IMG/VR virus record: IMGVR_UViG_3300035150_000010
Span: 1 to 52,791 of that record
Direction: 5' to 3' (one strand)
DNA: 52,791 bases
Source of the DNA: a virus
Positions 36,162 to 46,216 of this stretch are shown one piece after another; the first letter of the stretch is position 1; every line of letters begins with the position of its first letter. A program made the translations under genes and the position numbers. The notes beneath the pieces are model-generated. The model did not search any database, was not told the origin of the DNA, and saw nothing but the letters and a program-made list of their open reading frames with translations.

Positions 36162-37360
36162 TAGAACAGGCTCCCTAGCCAAGTTGTGAATTGATCCCAA
36201 TACCGGGCGGCAATCGCGCCGACTGAGACGGAGACGACGCCGACGACGGCAGGGGCTGTCTTGCCGGAAAGTTCTTTCGGCAATGAGACGGGTGGATTGT
36301 CGCCGCCGTATTCAAGCAGGGTGACGTAAAACGTTTTTTGCTTGTGCCGGTCCAGGAGTCCTTTAACGAGCTTGTAAAACTCGTCCCACTGGTGCGGTGG
36401 TATGGTGAGACATCCGAGAGACGATGTGCCGTTGACGCCGCCCCGGTGCAGATTGACGTAGAACATGCCGGTATCGTCGCCGACCCCGTCACGGACGACC
36501 GTGCAAACCTCGTCTTGCCGGAAGGCTGGATACCCCTTCCCACGGCTGATGCCGTGCAACCCGGGCCGATATCTGATCGCCTGGGGCGCCTTGATCGTCG
36601 CGACACGCGACTTGTAAACGGCCGGATCGGAGTTGCCATTGAACGCTTGGACGCCATCAGGTGAGGCAACAAAAACTGCATCATCATACATGGCGCGATC
36701 GTTCTCGCCCTTGCGGCCCATTGAGTTTATGAAATAGCCGCGGACGATCAGAACCTTGACCGGATCGTTCCGGTATTTTTCCGGCGTCAGGTGGGAGAAT
36801 TTTTTGAGGACCACGCGCGTCACATCGTCCGCCTGCTTGGGCCGGTAAAGTGGCAGGATCTTGGATGCCGGGTTTTTCTCAGCATTGCCCGGCGATTGCT
36901 CTGGCATACCCTCAAAAGCGGCACGCGCGGCGCCGGCACGTTTTTTGGCCGTGACAAGCACCTTATCTGAATAGTCCGGATCGGTCGCGTATCGGCCGTG
37001 AACGCCATTGTCGAGGCCTTTGGCTGCTTCGGCGATGGTCTTGGCGTTGTAGGTGTCCGGCCATTTCGCCTTGATCGTGGCGAGGTGATCGCGCACGCTG
37101 TCCTTGCGGTCGTCGTAGGCCCGGAACTTGTCAACAATCTTCTTGCGCTTCCCGTTGATCACCTCGTGCGTGACGAAATCGACCGTCTCACCCTTCCAAG
37201 ACGGGCCAGCCTTGATGCCGAAATAAGAGTTGCCCTTGATGGACTTGCCCCATCCGGTCTCGATTGCCGACTGCGCAGCCGCAATTGACGCCTGGACATG
37301 ATTTGCTTCAGCGCCGCGCGCATCCAGGTAAACTTGGTTGAAGTAATCTTGTGCGGTCAT
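36161..37360 (-). CDS. Endolysin: glucosaminidase plus L,D-transpeptidase-like domain and membrane anchor
   Basis: A 399-residue protein. Residues 1-150 are a FlgJ/GH73-type muramidase or glucosaminidase (SAIETGWGKSIKGNSYFGIKA, with Glu34, and ATDPDYSDKVL). Residues 200-350 contain the signature of the YkuD fold: FYVNLHRGGVN with His305 and TSSLGCLTIPP with Cys317 (H..G...S.GC), normally a cross-linking or hydrolysing cysteine enzyme. Residues 369-386 form a C-terminal membrane helix. Modular endolysins with this combination are uncommon. It has one DTG (296-298) of its own. Confidence 0.8.
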   Translation of the reverse strand: MTAQDYFNQVYLDARGAEANHVQASIAAAQSAIETGWGKSIKGNSYFGIKAGPSWKGETVDFVTHEVINGKRKKIVDKFRAYDDRKDSVRDHLATIKAKWPDTYNAKTIAEAAKGLDNGVHGRYATDPDYSDKVLVTAKKRAGAARAAFEGMPEQSPGNAEKNPASKILPLYRPKQADDVTRVVLKKFSHLTPEKYRNDPVKVLIVRGYFINSMGRKGENDRAMYDDAVFVASPDGVQAFNGNSDPAVYKSRVATIKAPQAIRYRPGLHGISRGKGYPAFRQDEVCTVVRDGVGDDTGMFYVNLHRGGVNGTSSLGCLTIPPHQWDEFYKLVKGLLDRHKQKTFYVTLLEYGGDNPPVSLPKELSGKTAPAVVGVVSVSVGAIAARYWDQFTTWLGSLF

Positions 37361-37416
37361 GATTCCACCTTTCAGGCATAATCTGAACCCTCGACGACAG
37401 CGTCGTCGGTTGGAAC

Positions 37417-39045
37417 TTAGTAATCCACGTAAGCGATGTTGTTATTTGAACCATTGTCAGTGACCGGTGTGGCATCGCCGATGGATGCAAACAAATTGCC
37501 ATCCCCGTCGCACTGATTACAGTTGGCTGCAAGTGTGATTGCAGTCTGAAGCCCAGACATTCGGTTGTGACCGATAATGGATTGTCCGCAATAAGCGGCC
37601 AACGCTATGCCGACTGTGTTCGTACCGGACACATATTCAATGTTATTACCAACAATAACGTGTGCGCCCACCCCGGAACTAGCAGCAGAGCGCGCCATAT
37701 CAACACCAACGGCACTGTTGCCGTTGAGATATATATTCATCCCCTGCATTAGCATTTGAGATAGGTTGTCTGCACTAATTCCAGCAACCTTCGCATTAAT
37801 ATGACCTCCATGGACTTGCATCCAGGGCTCATTAGCTGTGCTATTCCAAAGAATACCCTCGTTACAGTTCACAAACAGCGGGTTTTGAACCATTAGACCT
37901 TCATACGCACCGACTACTTCAATACCGGTCTCAATAACTGATGCTTTACATGCTCGTATTGTGTTATCTACACTGCTTTTGGAGCCTTCGAGGTATACGA
38001 AAACGCCAGTATTAGCGCCTTCTATTCCACGCATAAGGCATTTTTCGATATCGAAATAACTTCCATTTGTAATTCTAATTCCTTTAGCCCATCCAGCAGA
38101 TGTCGTTTCTCCAGCGAACGAGCAATTTTCTATTGTTCGGTTTATGCTTGATCCTGCATCTGAACCGCTCAATGCATCGGCATAATAAAGATGGATTCCC
38201 GATCCAGAGCCTGTATTGGCGGTTCTGAACCCAATACCCTTGATTAGCACATCTTGCTTGTCCGCCTGCATCTGCGTCGCCGCAGTATCAAAAACGGCCC
38301 GCAACCCGTAGGTTTCGGTGCCAAAATTCAGAATTGTTGATTGAGGCCCGGCCCCTTCAATCACGAAATCGTCAGGCACAGCAATCGTAACACTAACCGA
38401 ATCACAGTCGAACTCCCCGGCCGGCAAAATCACCCGCTTCCCGGTTTCAATTGCAGCGACAATTGCCGCAGCGTTTTGAGCCGCCGTATTCGACGTGCTA
38501 ATCGCAGCGATTGCAAACGGCGCGTTGCCGGTGTGAATTACATCTTCCCACGCGCCGCCAAAGCGGACTTTAAATTCGTCGATATCAGCCGCACCCCATC
38601 CGGACACGTAATACTTGCCGGAACTAGATGCTGGCCCAGAGCCGGATGCCCCTACTTGCGTGTAAAAAATGCCACCGCTCAGGAGGAGCTTTGCGCTTGT
38701 CGTCGTATCTGATTCCGTAAACGAGCCAGTTGGGGCTGTTCCAGAGATATCGATATCGGTTGTGAAATTTGGACTATTAATCGAGGCTTTCTCTGTATCA
38801 AGTTCTTCTATTGCTGACTGCGTATCGCTGGATGAAAGATTTCCTGCAGGAGTGAACGGCGTATTTGTCGCGCTTATTCCTATCGCAGTTCTTGCATCTG
38901 CTTCAGATGCACTAGACAATATTTCAGCAGAGGTCGTACTAAGCAAAAATTGACGGCTATTCCCACCCTGCTCTACGTATAAAGACTCACCTCCTGTCAA
39001 ATTAGCCGTTGTTGTTATGTCAGATAATTTTGCATTAACACCCAT
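37417..39045 (-). CDS. Tail spike / fibre protein with beta-helix
   Basis: A 542-residue protein. The N-terminal region (LTGGESLYVEQGGNSRQFLL, then ARTAIGISATNTPFTPAG) is a typical tail-fibre adaptor with an anchoring coil around residues 55-70. From about residue 195, TGKRVILPAGEFDCDSVSVTIAVPDDFVIEGAGPQSTILNFGTETYGL starts a right-handed parallel beta-helix of the pectate lyase type found in tail spikes that degrade surface polysaccharide. It decides host range. The related short gene (39045) precedes it. Confidence 0.8.
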   Translation of the reverse strand: MGVNAKLSDITTTANLTGGESLYVEQGGNSRQFLLSTTSAEILSSASEADARTAIGISATNTPFTPAGNLSSSDTQSAIEELDTEKASINSPNFTTDIDISGTAPTGSFTESDTTTSAKLLLSGGIFYTQVGASGSGPASSSGKYYVSGWGAADIDEFKVRFGGAWEDVIHTGNAPFAIAAISTSNTAAQNAAAIVAAIETGKRVILPAGEFDCDSVSVTIAVPDDFVIEGAGPQSTILNFGTETYGLRAVFDTAATQMQADKQDVLIKGIGFRTANTGSGSGIHLYYADALSGSDAGSSINRTIENCSFAGETTSAGWAKGIRITNGSYFDIEKCLMRGIEGANTGVFVYLEGSKSSVDNTIRACKASVIETGIEVVGAYEGLMVQNPLFVNCNEGILWNSTANEPWMQVHGGHINAKVAGISADNLSQMLMQGMNIYLNGNSAVGVDMARSAASSGVGAHVIVGNNIEYVSGTNTVGIALAAYCGQSIIGHNRMSGLQTAITLAANCNQCDGDGNLFASIGDATPVTDNGSNNNIAYVDY

Positions 39046-39299
39046 TAATAGACTCCTTCAAGTTTCAGATATCCGTTGTATTCTGATCCAAGCCTAAGCG
39101 CGCCCTCATAATCACCTTCAAGAAGAAGGAATGGGCCTAACCCAATAACTTCTGAAGGCTGTCTGTATGTCGTGTCTTCTGTTATCGTGCTCGTATCTTC
39201 TATTCTCTGGGTCGCGTTAATGCCTGCTTCACTGGCAATACGCGATGTCGCATTAACGCTAACCAAATTAATAATGCGCTTGGTTACATCTGTTGTCAT
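39045..39299 (-). CDS. Short protein coupled to the tail spike
   Basis: An 84-residue protein, MTTDVTKRIINLVSVNATSR, ending LLLEGDYEGALRLGSEYNGYLKLEGVY. The last part has repeated GxLxLxG units, as in fibre N-termini and small adaptor subunits. It abuts the spike gene directly. May be a spike chaperone or adaptor. Confidence 0.55.
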   Translation of the reverse strand: MTTDVTKRIINLVSVNATSRIASEAGINATQRIEDTSTITEDTTYRQPSEVIGLGPFLLLEGDYEGALRLGSEYNGYLKLEGVY

Positions 39300-39339
39300 T
39301 TTTGATTAACCCGCATGCTTATGTTTCCATAAATAAATA

Positions 39340-39492
39340 TCAGCATGAATCATAATCTGATCTTGTGGAGTAGCACGGTCCTAAAAATTCTCCTCCGTAC
39401 CATTCACCAGTTAGAAAGAATAGAGACACCTTAATAAGCATGAACAAAGCAATTGTTCCGCCAACCCATTTTAATATCTGGACAGATTCCAT
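39340..39492 (-). CDS. 50-residue membrane protein downstream of gp16-like gene
   Basis: MESVQILKWVGGTIALFMLI is a membrane segment that continues to KVSLFFLTG, followed by a Cys-containing tail (CYSTRSDYDSC). Its ATG overlaps the stop of the large internal protein gene (TAATG). Unknown; possibly lysis-related. Confidence 0.5.
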   Translation of the reverse strand: MESVQILKWVGGTIALFMLIKVSLFFLTGEWYGGEFLGPCYSTRSDYDSC

Positions 39493-42400
39493 TATCTCAC
39501 TGCCTCACGAGCTTCAGGGAATGCATAATATTCAAGGAGAGACCTTAAGATCGGCAATGACCTCCCTGGCATTAAACGACCTATCGCATTGATATCAGAC
39601 TCGGTAAAATCGCCACGTGAGGCCGAACCAACAAGACCGACAATATCCGTTGCCGCGCCAAACGATGGGCCTAGAACAGAACCAACAGTAGAGCGGATTG
39701 CATAGCGCGAAGCTGGTCCTTTTTTAGACCCGGCAAAAGGCGCTTGTAGTGCGGAATAAAGCCCAACGCCCGTCACCTTCTCTCCGATGTTGTTAAACTC
39801 CATCATCGGCCCAAGAATACCGGACCTGTCAACGCCTTCAGCGAGCCACCGGCCAGGATTGTCAGGAATCTCCCGATTGCTTTCCATTTGCTTTGCAGCA
39901 AAAACCATCATGCCAATGCCCATGGAAACCATAAGACCAGAAAGCATTCCGGCTGCATCCTCCTGCACGCCACGCATTAACATTCTTTGATGGGATGCCA
40001 GCATAAATGACTTGAATTGAAGTAACATTCGGCCAGTATTTGTATCCGCCAGCAACGGAGTATCGCCAATCCCCTTGGTCACAATGATGCTGTCAACGTC
40101 CTTATTGACAGCGGCCATATAAATACGCTTGGCATATTCCGCCTTTGCGTCTGCGCCCCAATCGCTCATATGAGCAATACGAATGCTACTGTTTCTGGTC
40201 TCTCCGGCCTCGTTGAATAACTTTCCGATTCTCTCCGCATCGCCCTCGCCGAGTCCTAGAAATGCCATATATTTGCGTTCTTTAGGTGGAAGAGATTTGA
40301 ATCCTTTTTTAAATGCTTGCTCGGCATTATCCAGAATGCGGCTTTGTGTGATCACAGAGGCAAATGATTTTTGAAAATCGTTCCAGTAAACCATGCCATT
40401 CAGTTTTGAAAACCCGGTTGAAGTATTATGAAGAAACCGCTCGAATGGATGGCCGAATGCATATGGGTCTGTCAACTCCGCCAAAGTTGCCATGCGGGAA
40501 TTATTGACCAACTCTGCCGCTGCTCCTGCAAGTTTCGCTTCTTTCACCGAAAGCTTGAAACCCTTCAGATCGGAGATAAGAGGAACGATACCATCACGCA
40601 TCCATCTTCCGACACCATGCACCATGATTGCCCTACCCACATCCGGTAAGCTGGACAAGGTAACGCCGCCCATGGCACGCAGATAATTGAACGTATTCAC
40701 CGCGTTTACGAACCGGCCTGGGCCTGAAATTCTGTCTTGCAAAAGATATGTTCCGCGCAGCCGATCACGTAGCGCTTCAATATCACGTTTGTCTGCTTTT
40801 TCGGAGTCGTTCAGGGCCTTGAGTTGCTTGCGCTTGGATTCCGGTGACAGTTTGCTGTCGGCCTCGACCTTGGCCCGCATCTCGGTATATTCGCGCTGAA
40901 GCTTGGTAATCTGGTCCTTCATGTCGGCCTTGCCGAATTTGCGCGTCATTTCAACATCAGCACCCATGACACGGGCATAACGCCTGCCGACCATCTCGAC
41001 ATCGCTTTCAAGGTAATCTTCGATTAGCTCGTCACTGATATTGAACGTGCGCTCTTTCAACGGGCCGCGCTTGTTGGAAACAATGCCGATAGGCACATCA
41101 ACGTTTTCGCGCCCGGTGATCTTGTTGAAGATTTCGTCAGCTACTTCGTTGATGTAATCTTCGCCCTCAGGGCCGTCCAGGCGGAAGGATTTGATATCGT
41201 CCAACTGGCGCTGTAGATCAGCCACCTTCTGCGCATCATTCGCAGCGTCCGCAATTTCCCTTTGTAACCGGTAGAACTGCTCGTTTGCTGTGTCGCGCGC
41301 CCATTTCCTTACAATGCCCTTAAAAGCCTGCTCGTTGGCCTCAATCTTGTTCCGGTTATACATGCGGGAGAAATAGGACATTGCCGTATCGACGCTGACG
41401 TCTTCCGGCAAAAGACCAGCGTCAATCGCTTCTTTTTTCAGTGGATCAAACACCGTCTCGCGCCACTTGCGCGCGGCCCGGCTGACAAATTCATTGCCAT
41501 CAGGATCAATGTCGCCACGGCGCATGGCCCGCCCGACACGCTCGGAAAACTCACGGCGTGGCATGCGAATGCCTGACTTTTTCATTTCCTTGAAAATAGT
41601 GTCTTGTGCAGACAGGGAGTCACCAACAGCGCCAAGCGTCCAGCGTTTGACGTAAGTCTCAACAGCTTGCGGCTGCGAAATGTCATCACCGGTCATCTTG
41701 AGGTAAACTGACATTTCCGGCAGGTTCGCCGCGACTTCCTTTGCCGCCTTCGACGGAGACCTAGAAAGCCTGATCATCGGATTAAACCCGACATTTGAAA
41801 GCGCCTGTGCGGCCTTTCCATCAATACTAAGCTGTTCCTTAGTCAATCCTTGAACACGAGCAGCACCAACATCCGCGCCATCCTGAAGCCCTCTGGCAAC
41901 ACGGGCCATATCATCGGCACTTGGGCCAAGGTCAGGGTCGGCCACTCTAATTAGGTCGTCGCTGAATTTTGCTTCTAGAGCAGCGCGTTCGGTCACGCTC
42001 ATGAGCTTTGACGTCCCGGCACCGATCAGACCGCCAAGCACGGTTGATGCGGCAATGTTGATCGCGCTTTCTTGTGGCGTCCTCAATTCCTGCGTTGCCT
42101 GTAGGCCAATCTCGGATACGGTCGCATCAAGAGCTGCGGCTCCTGCAACGGACAACGCAGCCTTGCCAACTGCAAAGCCGCCTTTAGCACTGGTCGCAAC
42201 GACACCACCCGGAATAAGGGTCGGCAAATCAATAACGCCAGCCGCCATTGAAGCCAGGAACCCAACACCCCCAGCGGCCTCAAGTGTACGCCTGTCCTGC
42301 GCTTCTCTCTTTATCTGCGCTTTAAGTGCATCAGCATATTTGCGATTTCTTACGTCCTGGAATTTTTCCCAAAACTGGTCATACTCACCGCCAATGATGT

Positions 42401-42629
42401 CAGGGTCTTGCGCTGCATTATACTCCCCGTCATCTGTGTATGGTGAAAACTCCGCAGCTTCGCTTGCAAGGTATGACCCGACAATGTTTTCAGTCCGGAA
42501 AGCAGCGCCAAGCGTCTCCGAAAGTTTAGGTGATGGTTGTTCCGGTAGGTCGTCATAAGTCGTCGTCACCCTGAAGTCATCGGGCAACCCTATGTCTTGT
42601 GGCAAGTTTTCAACTTTGACGACCGGCAT
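39492..42629 (-). CDS. Internal virion protein (gp16-like position)
   Basis: A 1045-residue protein. The N-terminal part has ESAINIAASTVLGGLIGAGTS and VGFLASMAAGVIDLPTLIPGG, hydrophobic helices typical of ejected core proteins, then long charged helices (RLQREIADAANDAQKVADLQRQ, KQLKALNDSEKADKRDIEAL). In T7, gp14-gp16 form the ejectosome that carries DNA across the envelope. It lies after the gp15-like gene as expected. Family boundaries are loose, so the assignment is by size, position and helix content. Confidence 0.8.
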   Translation of the reverse strand: MPVVKVENLPQDIGLPDDFRVTTTYDDLPEQPSPKLSETLGAAFRTENIVGSYLASEAAEFSPYTDDGEYNAAQDPDIIGGEYDQFWEKFQDVRNRKYADALKAQIKREAQDRRTLEAAGGVGFLASMAAGVIDLPTLIPGGVVATSAKGGFAVGKAALSVAGAAALDATVSEIGLQATQELRTPQESAINIAASTVLGGLIGAGTSKLMSVTERAALEAKFSDDLIRVADPDLGPSADDMARVARGLQDGADVGAARVQGLTKEQLSIDGKAAQALSNVGFNPMIRLSRSPSKAAKEVAANLPEMSVYLKMTGDDISQPQAVETYVKRWTLGAVGDSLSAQDTIFKEMKKSGIRMPRREFSERVGRAMRRGDIDPDGNEFVSRAARKWRETVFDPLKKEAIDAGLLPEDVSVDTAMSYFSRMYNRNKIEANEQAFKGIVRKWARDTANEQFYRLQREIADAANDAQKVADLQRQLDDIKSFRLDGPEGEDYINEVADEIFNKITGRENVDVPIGIVSNKRGPLKERTFNISDELIEDYLESDVEMVGRRYARVMGADVEMTRKFGKADMKDQITKLQREYTEMRAKVEADSKLSPESKRKQLKALNDSEKADKRDIEALRDRLRGTYLLQDRISGPGRFVNAVNTFNYLRAMGGVTLSSLPDVGRAIMVHGVGRWMRDGIVPLISDLKGFKLSVKEAKLAGAAAELVNNSRMATLAELTDPYAFGHPFERFLHNTSTGFSKLNGMVYWNDFQKSFASVITQSRILDNAEQAFKKGFKSLPPKERKYMAFLGLGEGDAERIGKLFNEAGETRNSSIRIAHMSDWGADAKAEYAKRIYMAAVNKDVDSIIVTKGIGDTPLLADTNTGRMLLQFKSFMLASHQRMLMRGVQEDAAGMLSGLMVSMGIGMMVFAAKQMESNREIPDNPGRWLAEGVDRSGILGPMMEFNNIGEKVTGVGLYSALQAPFAGSKKGPASRYAIRSTVGSVLGPSFGAATDIVGLVGSASRGDFTESDINAIGRLMPGRSLPILRSLLEYYAFPEAREAVR

Positions 42630-45292
42630 TATCTATAAAACTTCCCTGACTTGATCGTGTCGCGCATTATCTTTTCAACATCGATTTTCTGTTGTTTTTG
42701 AATTTGATTTTCAGAACCGAATTCTTCGGCAGGCTCGTCTGGTTTATTAAAAGCGGCCCCCCTCACGGACTCGATCTGGGACGCAATCGCTTCTGCCGGA
42801 GTTGACTCCTCTGCAATTGTTCTTTGTTCCTCGGTCGCTGCTCGGCTTTCTTCGATAATCATTCTTAGTTCGTCCTGCGCAGAAGAAATATCCGGAACAA
42901 AATATTCATCCGCCTCGCCAGCACGGTTGAGATTTCCTTTTTCATCAAGATACCAGATCTGATACCTCGGCATTTTTCCGGAAGAAACATCTTTCGACGT
43001 TTGAATATCAGGAACCAAATAGACGCTGCTGTCTGGATATTTTTTACCAGTAATATCTTCTACAGCTGCGCCAACCTGACTACGCACATAGTCATGCGCA
43101 CCACCGACAGGAGGATAAAAGTTTTGCGGCGGGTATTTCGTCACAACAGATGCATCAAGGAAGATATCAGAGACGCCATAAAGCTTGCGCATTTGTGCCT
43201 GTGCCCTTGCCTTTGCAAGTTCACCGTCACCATCTTTTAGATATTCATCGACAAAAATTTCCCTGAAATCCCCAATAATTGCAGCATTCCTCGCATTATC
43301 ATATCCAACTTCAGGACCTGTGAATCTCTGCCCTACGAAACCATAATCAAGAGCTTCCAACACGTCGGAGTTGTTTATATCTTCGGCAAGTTTCCGACCT
43401 TCTTTGACCAGCGTTTCATAGCCCGGCTTTTTAGAATTTTCTCTGTTGTCAATAAATCTCTTAGCCGCCTGTTCCGGAGTGTATCCCTTGTCAATCGTCA
43501 ATGTTTCGAAGTCGGTCGCGGCCTTCATAATCTCAGATGACCCTTCCACGCCTTCGAGTGCGGCTCTATTAATGGTCTTCAGACGTTGCGCGCGCTGCAT
43601 TGCATCAGCGACAGCCTCTGCATTGTTGCTGTTAAGATTGTTCCGAATGTCGTTTGCATATGGTTTTGGCACAACACCTTTTTTCTCTGTTATGCTTTCC
43701 CCAATTTGCTGAGTTCGATCAAGATCGCCACCTTCCGTCAGCTCTTCATAGGCAAGCGTTGCCCGCTTCTTATCATCGGAGTCGTATGGATTTGCAGCGT
43801 TATCATTGGCAGACCATGAAACCGCACCCTGCCTTTCAAGAACTTCTTTCGTTGCGCTCTTTAAAGAATTAATTAGAGCTGCTTTATCGCCATCATCAAG
43901 ACGAGTGTCCGAAAGAATCGTCTTTTGATTAAGGGAAAGCGGATCAGTTGCAATATCAAGAGAATAGGATTCCCTGACATCAGCAGAAACAAGACTTTCT
44001 GTTTTGGAAATTTCCCTTTGTGCGTTTAAAATGATCTTATTCGCATCAACATAATTGATATCAGCGAATCTCGGATCGGCGCGCTCCGGATCAAAATTTC
44101 CGCCACCTGAGCCTTCGACACCAAGTAGAGCAGCCGCTTTTCTCCGGTGGCCGCCCATCTGCTTTTCTACTTTGTCACGAACCGTACCAGGAGCCCCGCC
44201 CGCCGCCGTATCTGACGCATTGTAACGGCCGACACTCCCGGCATTAATCGCTGAATAAACATCAAGAAGACCCATGCCAGGCTGAACGCCAGCGTCACGC
44301 AAATAGCGCACAATCGCACCGTTTGCACCTAGTTGCGAACCTGCCGGGTTTTCCCAATCAACCCCATATTTCCGCGCCTGCGGTTCTCCAAATTGAATGA
44401 GACCCTTATGCCTACCCCACTTTGTTTTCGGTCCTTTTTGGCTAGGGTTGAACGTTCCGCCCGTTTCATAGGAAATAGCCGTCGCCAAGTCCAATGGGTC
44501 AATGCCGAGTGCATTTGCGGCTTCGGTAATACCTCTCGCCAAGATGGGCGATTTTGGGCGCGATTTAGTTGGAGCACTTGCATCCGCGCTTTGAGTCTGG
44601 CGAGTCCCGCCAAGAAGCCGAATACGTTCTTCAGGTGATACGCCATTCAGTGCGGCAAGCTGAGCCTTGCGTCGCCATTGCTTTTTGAGAACGTCCTTTT
44701 CAATATCGGAGATGTTTTCGTCAGGGACAGAATCAATATAGTTGACGCCCTCGGCGTAGTTCTCATCAAAATTATGCGGGTTTGCGTAGAGGTTATTTTC
44801 AATGACGCCCAGACCCTTGTTAAGTTCGTCACCAAAATAACGCCGACGTTCCTTGTGTTCGAATGAACCTGCCCGTCCTGCCAGCCTGTCTTCAACCGCG
44901 AATAGCTTCGCATCATATTGCGGTTTCAACGCTTCCGGCACCGTCGCAAAGAATTCGCGCGCTGCCTTGTCATATTGGCTCGTCGTTACCTCGCGGAATC
45001 CAACCGCACCAGGATCAACGGACTGCTGGCGTTCTTCAAGGGCGCGCTCCTGCTCTGAAACAAATTCAAGAAACCGTCTGTTTGTTTCGAACTGCTGCGC
45101 CTTTGGGACTCTGGTGGCAGATGACGTCAAAGACCCGCCTATGTTCGCGATAGCGCTTCCGGCTTGCTTGATCCCTTGCCCATAGGCAACCATGCCACGA
45201 CCGATTGCCGATGTGTCATAGCTCGCAATCATGCGATTTGAACGGCCGGATGGAAGCCCGCCAAGATCACGATAGGTCGGTAACTTAGCCAT
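42629..45292 (-). CDS. Internal virion protein with lytic transglycosylase-like domain
   Basis: An 887-residue protein. Residues about 255-375 contain a lysozyme or transglycosylase-like segment: ALGIDPLDLATAISYETGGTFNPS with Glu in YETGG as the likely catalytic residue, and GLIQFGEPQARKYG then VYSAINAGSVGRYN, as in SLT-type enzymes. The rest is helical (KRRYFGDELNKGLGV, IAEESTPAEAIASQI). T7 gp16 has the same kind of enzyme to open peptidoglycan during injection; here it is in the gp15-position protein. It overlaps the gp16-like gene by one base. Confidence 0.82.
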   Translation of the reverse strand: MAKLPTYRDLGGLPSGRSNRMIASYDTSAIGRGMVAYGQGIKQAGSAIANIGGSLTSSATRVPKAQQFETNRRFLEFVSEQERALEERQQSVDPGAVGFREVTTSQYDKAAREFFATVPEALKPQYDAKLFAVEDRLAGRAGSFEHKERRRYFGDELNKGLGVIENNLYANPHNFDENYAEGVNYIDSVPDENISDIEKDVLKKQWRRKAQLAALNGVSPEERIRLLGGTRQTQSADASAPTKSRPKSPILARGITEAANALGIDPLDLATAISYETGGTFNPSQKGPKTKWGRHKGLIQFGEPQARKYGVDWENPAGSQLGANGAIVRYLRDAGVQPGMGLLDVYSAINAGSVGRYNASDTAAGGAPGTVRDKVEKQMGGHRRKAAALLGVEGSGGGNFDPERADPRFADINYVDANKIILNAQREISKTESLVSADVRESYSLDIATDPLSLNQKTILSDTRLDDGDKAALINSLKSATKEVLERQGAVSWSANDNAANPYDSDDKKRATLAYEELTEGGDLDRTQQIGESITEKKGVVPKPYANDIRNNLNSNNAEAVADAMQRAQRLKTINRAALEGVEGSSEIMKAATDFETLTIDKGYTPEQAAKRFIDNRENSKKPGYETLVKEGRKLAEDINNSDVLEALDYGFVGQRFTGPEVGYDNARNAAIIGDFREIFVDEYLKDGDGELAKARAQAQMRKLYGVSDIFLDASVVTKYPPQNFYPPVGGAHDYVRSQVGAAVEDITGKKYPDSSVYLVPDIQTSKDVSSGKMPRYQIWYLDEKGNLNRAGEADEYFVPDISSAQDELRMIIEESRAATEEQRTIAEESTPAEAIASQIESVRGAAFNKPDEPAEEFGSENQIQKQQKIDVEKIMRDTIKSGKFYR

Positions 45293-45295
45293 TTA

Positions 45296-45841
45296 TCACC
45301 CGTACTTGTAAGCAGAACTGCTTGTTGGATACGTACTGGCAAAAGAGCCTATGCCCGAGGCGAACTTGGAAAACCCGCTGGCAAGCGATCCAATCATTGC
45401 ACCTTGCGCAGCGTACTTTGCACCCTGAACAATTGCCGCGCCCTGTGCCCGGTTCCCGACAGCTTGCGCATCGAGGCCTGCGCGCCTTGACGATCCGCCG
45501 TAAGAGGCCATCATTTCTTGAAGCGTCCCGTATTTTTCGATATCTGATCCGATTTGCAAAACTGTCGGATCTGTCGCTGTGAACCCGCTTGCAGCAGATC
45601 TCGCCTGAAGCGCAGACAGAGCAAACTCTTTTTCCCTGCGCTTCTGAAATGCTTCATACTGCGCGGCCGCCTGCTCTTCCTTACCCTTGATCTCAAGCTG
45701 TTTTGCCTGATACTCAAGGTTTGCCTGTTGCGCTGCCGCTTGTTGTTTGATCCCCTGCGCCTGAGCCGCGCCGCCAGCAATAGTGGCAACACCGCTGACA
45801 AGAGAGCCAATCGCACCGGCCGCCGCCGCTAATCCAGCCAT
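45296..45841 (-). CDS. Internal virion protein (gp14-like)
   Basis: A 181-residue protein. It begins with a hydrophobic, Gly/Ala-rich segment (MAGLAAAAGAIGSLVSGVATIAGG), followed by a Gln/Ala-rich coil (KQQAAAQQANLEYQAKQLEIKGKEEQAAAQYEAF) and YAAQGAMIGSLASGFSKF at the end. This pattern is typical of gp14-type ejection proteins. Gene order supports it. Confidence 0.78.
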   Translation of the reverse strand: MAGLAAAAGAIGSLVSGVATIAGGAAQAQGIKQQAAAQQANLEYQAKQLEIKGKEEQAAAQYEAFQKRREKEFALSALQARSAASGFTATDPTVLQIGSDIEKYGTLQEMMASYGGSSRRAGLDAQAVGNRAQGAAIVQGAKYAAQGAMIGSLASGFSKFASGIGSFASTYPTSSSAYKYG

Positions 45842-45847
45842 ATCAGA

Positions 45848-46216
45848 TCACCCGTTTTCCCAGCGCATTAGAACGCCTGATCTTTTGTCTGTCTTAAAAC
45901 CAAGTCGCTCAAGCCATTTCCTAGCCATTGGTTCTTCTTCATCAGGAACGGCATAGACAAAACGAAGCCCCATCTTTCTTGCCTCATCCATAATTTTTCT
46001 TGCCGTCTTGGCAATCGTCACCTTATATGGCCTGGCTTCGTCCGTAATATCAAAGAAAGCATACCATCTTCCATCCAATTCACGCGCAAGACCGAATAAA
46101 GCTATAGGTTTCCCATCTTTTTTTGCTACAAATGCCTTCATTGTTGGCTTCGGTGCGTCGTTGGAAAAAAATTCGACGTCTTCTTTAGTCGCTTTTTCTA
46201 TGGAATTAACGCTCAT
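45848..46216 (-). CDS. GNAT-like acetyltransferase in the tail locus
   Basis: A 122-residue protein, MSVNSIEKATKEDVEFFSND, with FGLARELDGRWYAFFDITDEA and a helix-strand end ARKMGLRFVYAVPDEEEPMARKWLERLGFKTDKR. It resembles the small GNAT proteins often found between gp14-like and tail genes in T7-like phages. The acetyl-CoA loop is not perfect. Its target, if any, is unknown. The start lies inside the next gene by 11 bases. Confidence 0.65.
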   Translation of the reverse strand: MSVNSIEKATKEDVEFFSNDAPKPTMKAFVAKKDGKPIALFGLARELDGRWYAFFDITDEARPYKVTIAKTARKIMDEARKMGLRFVYAVPDEEEPMARKWLERLGFKTDKRSGVLMRWENG

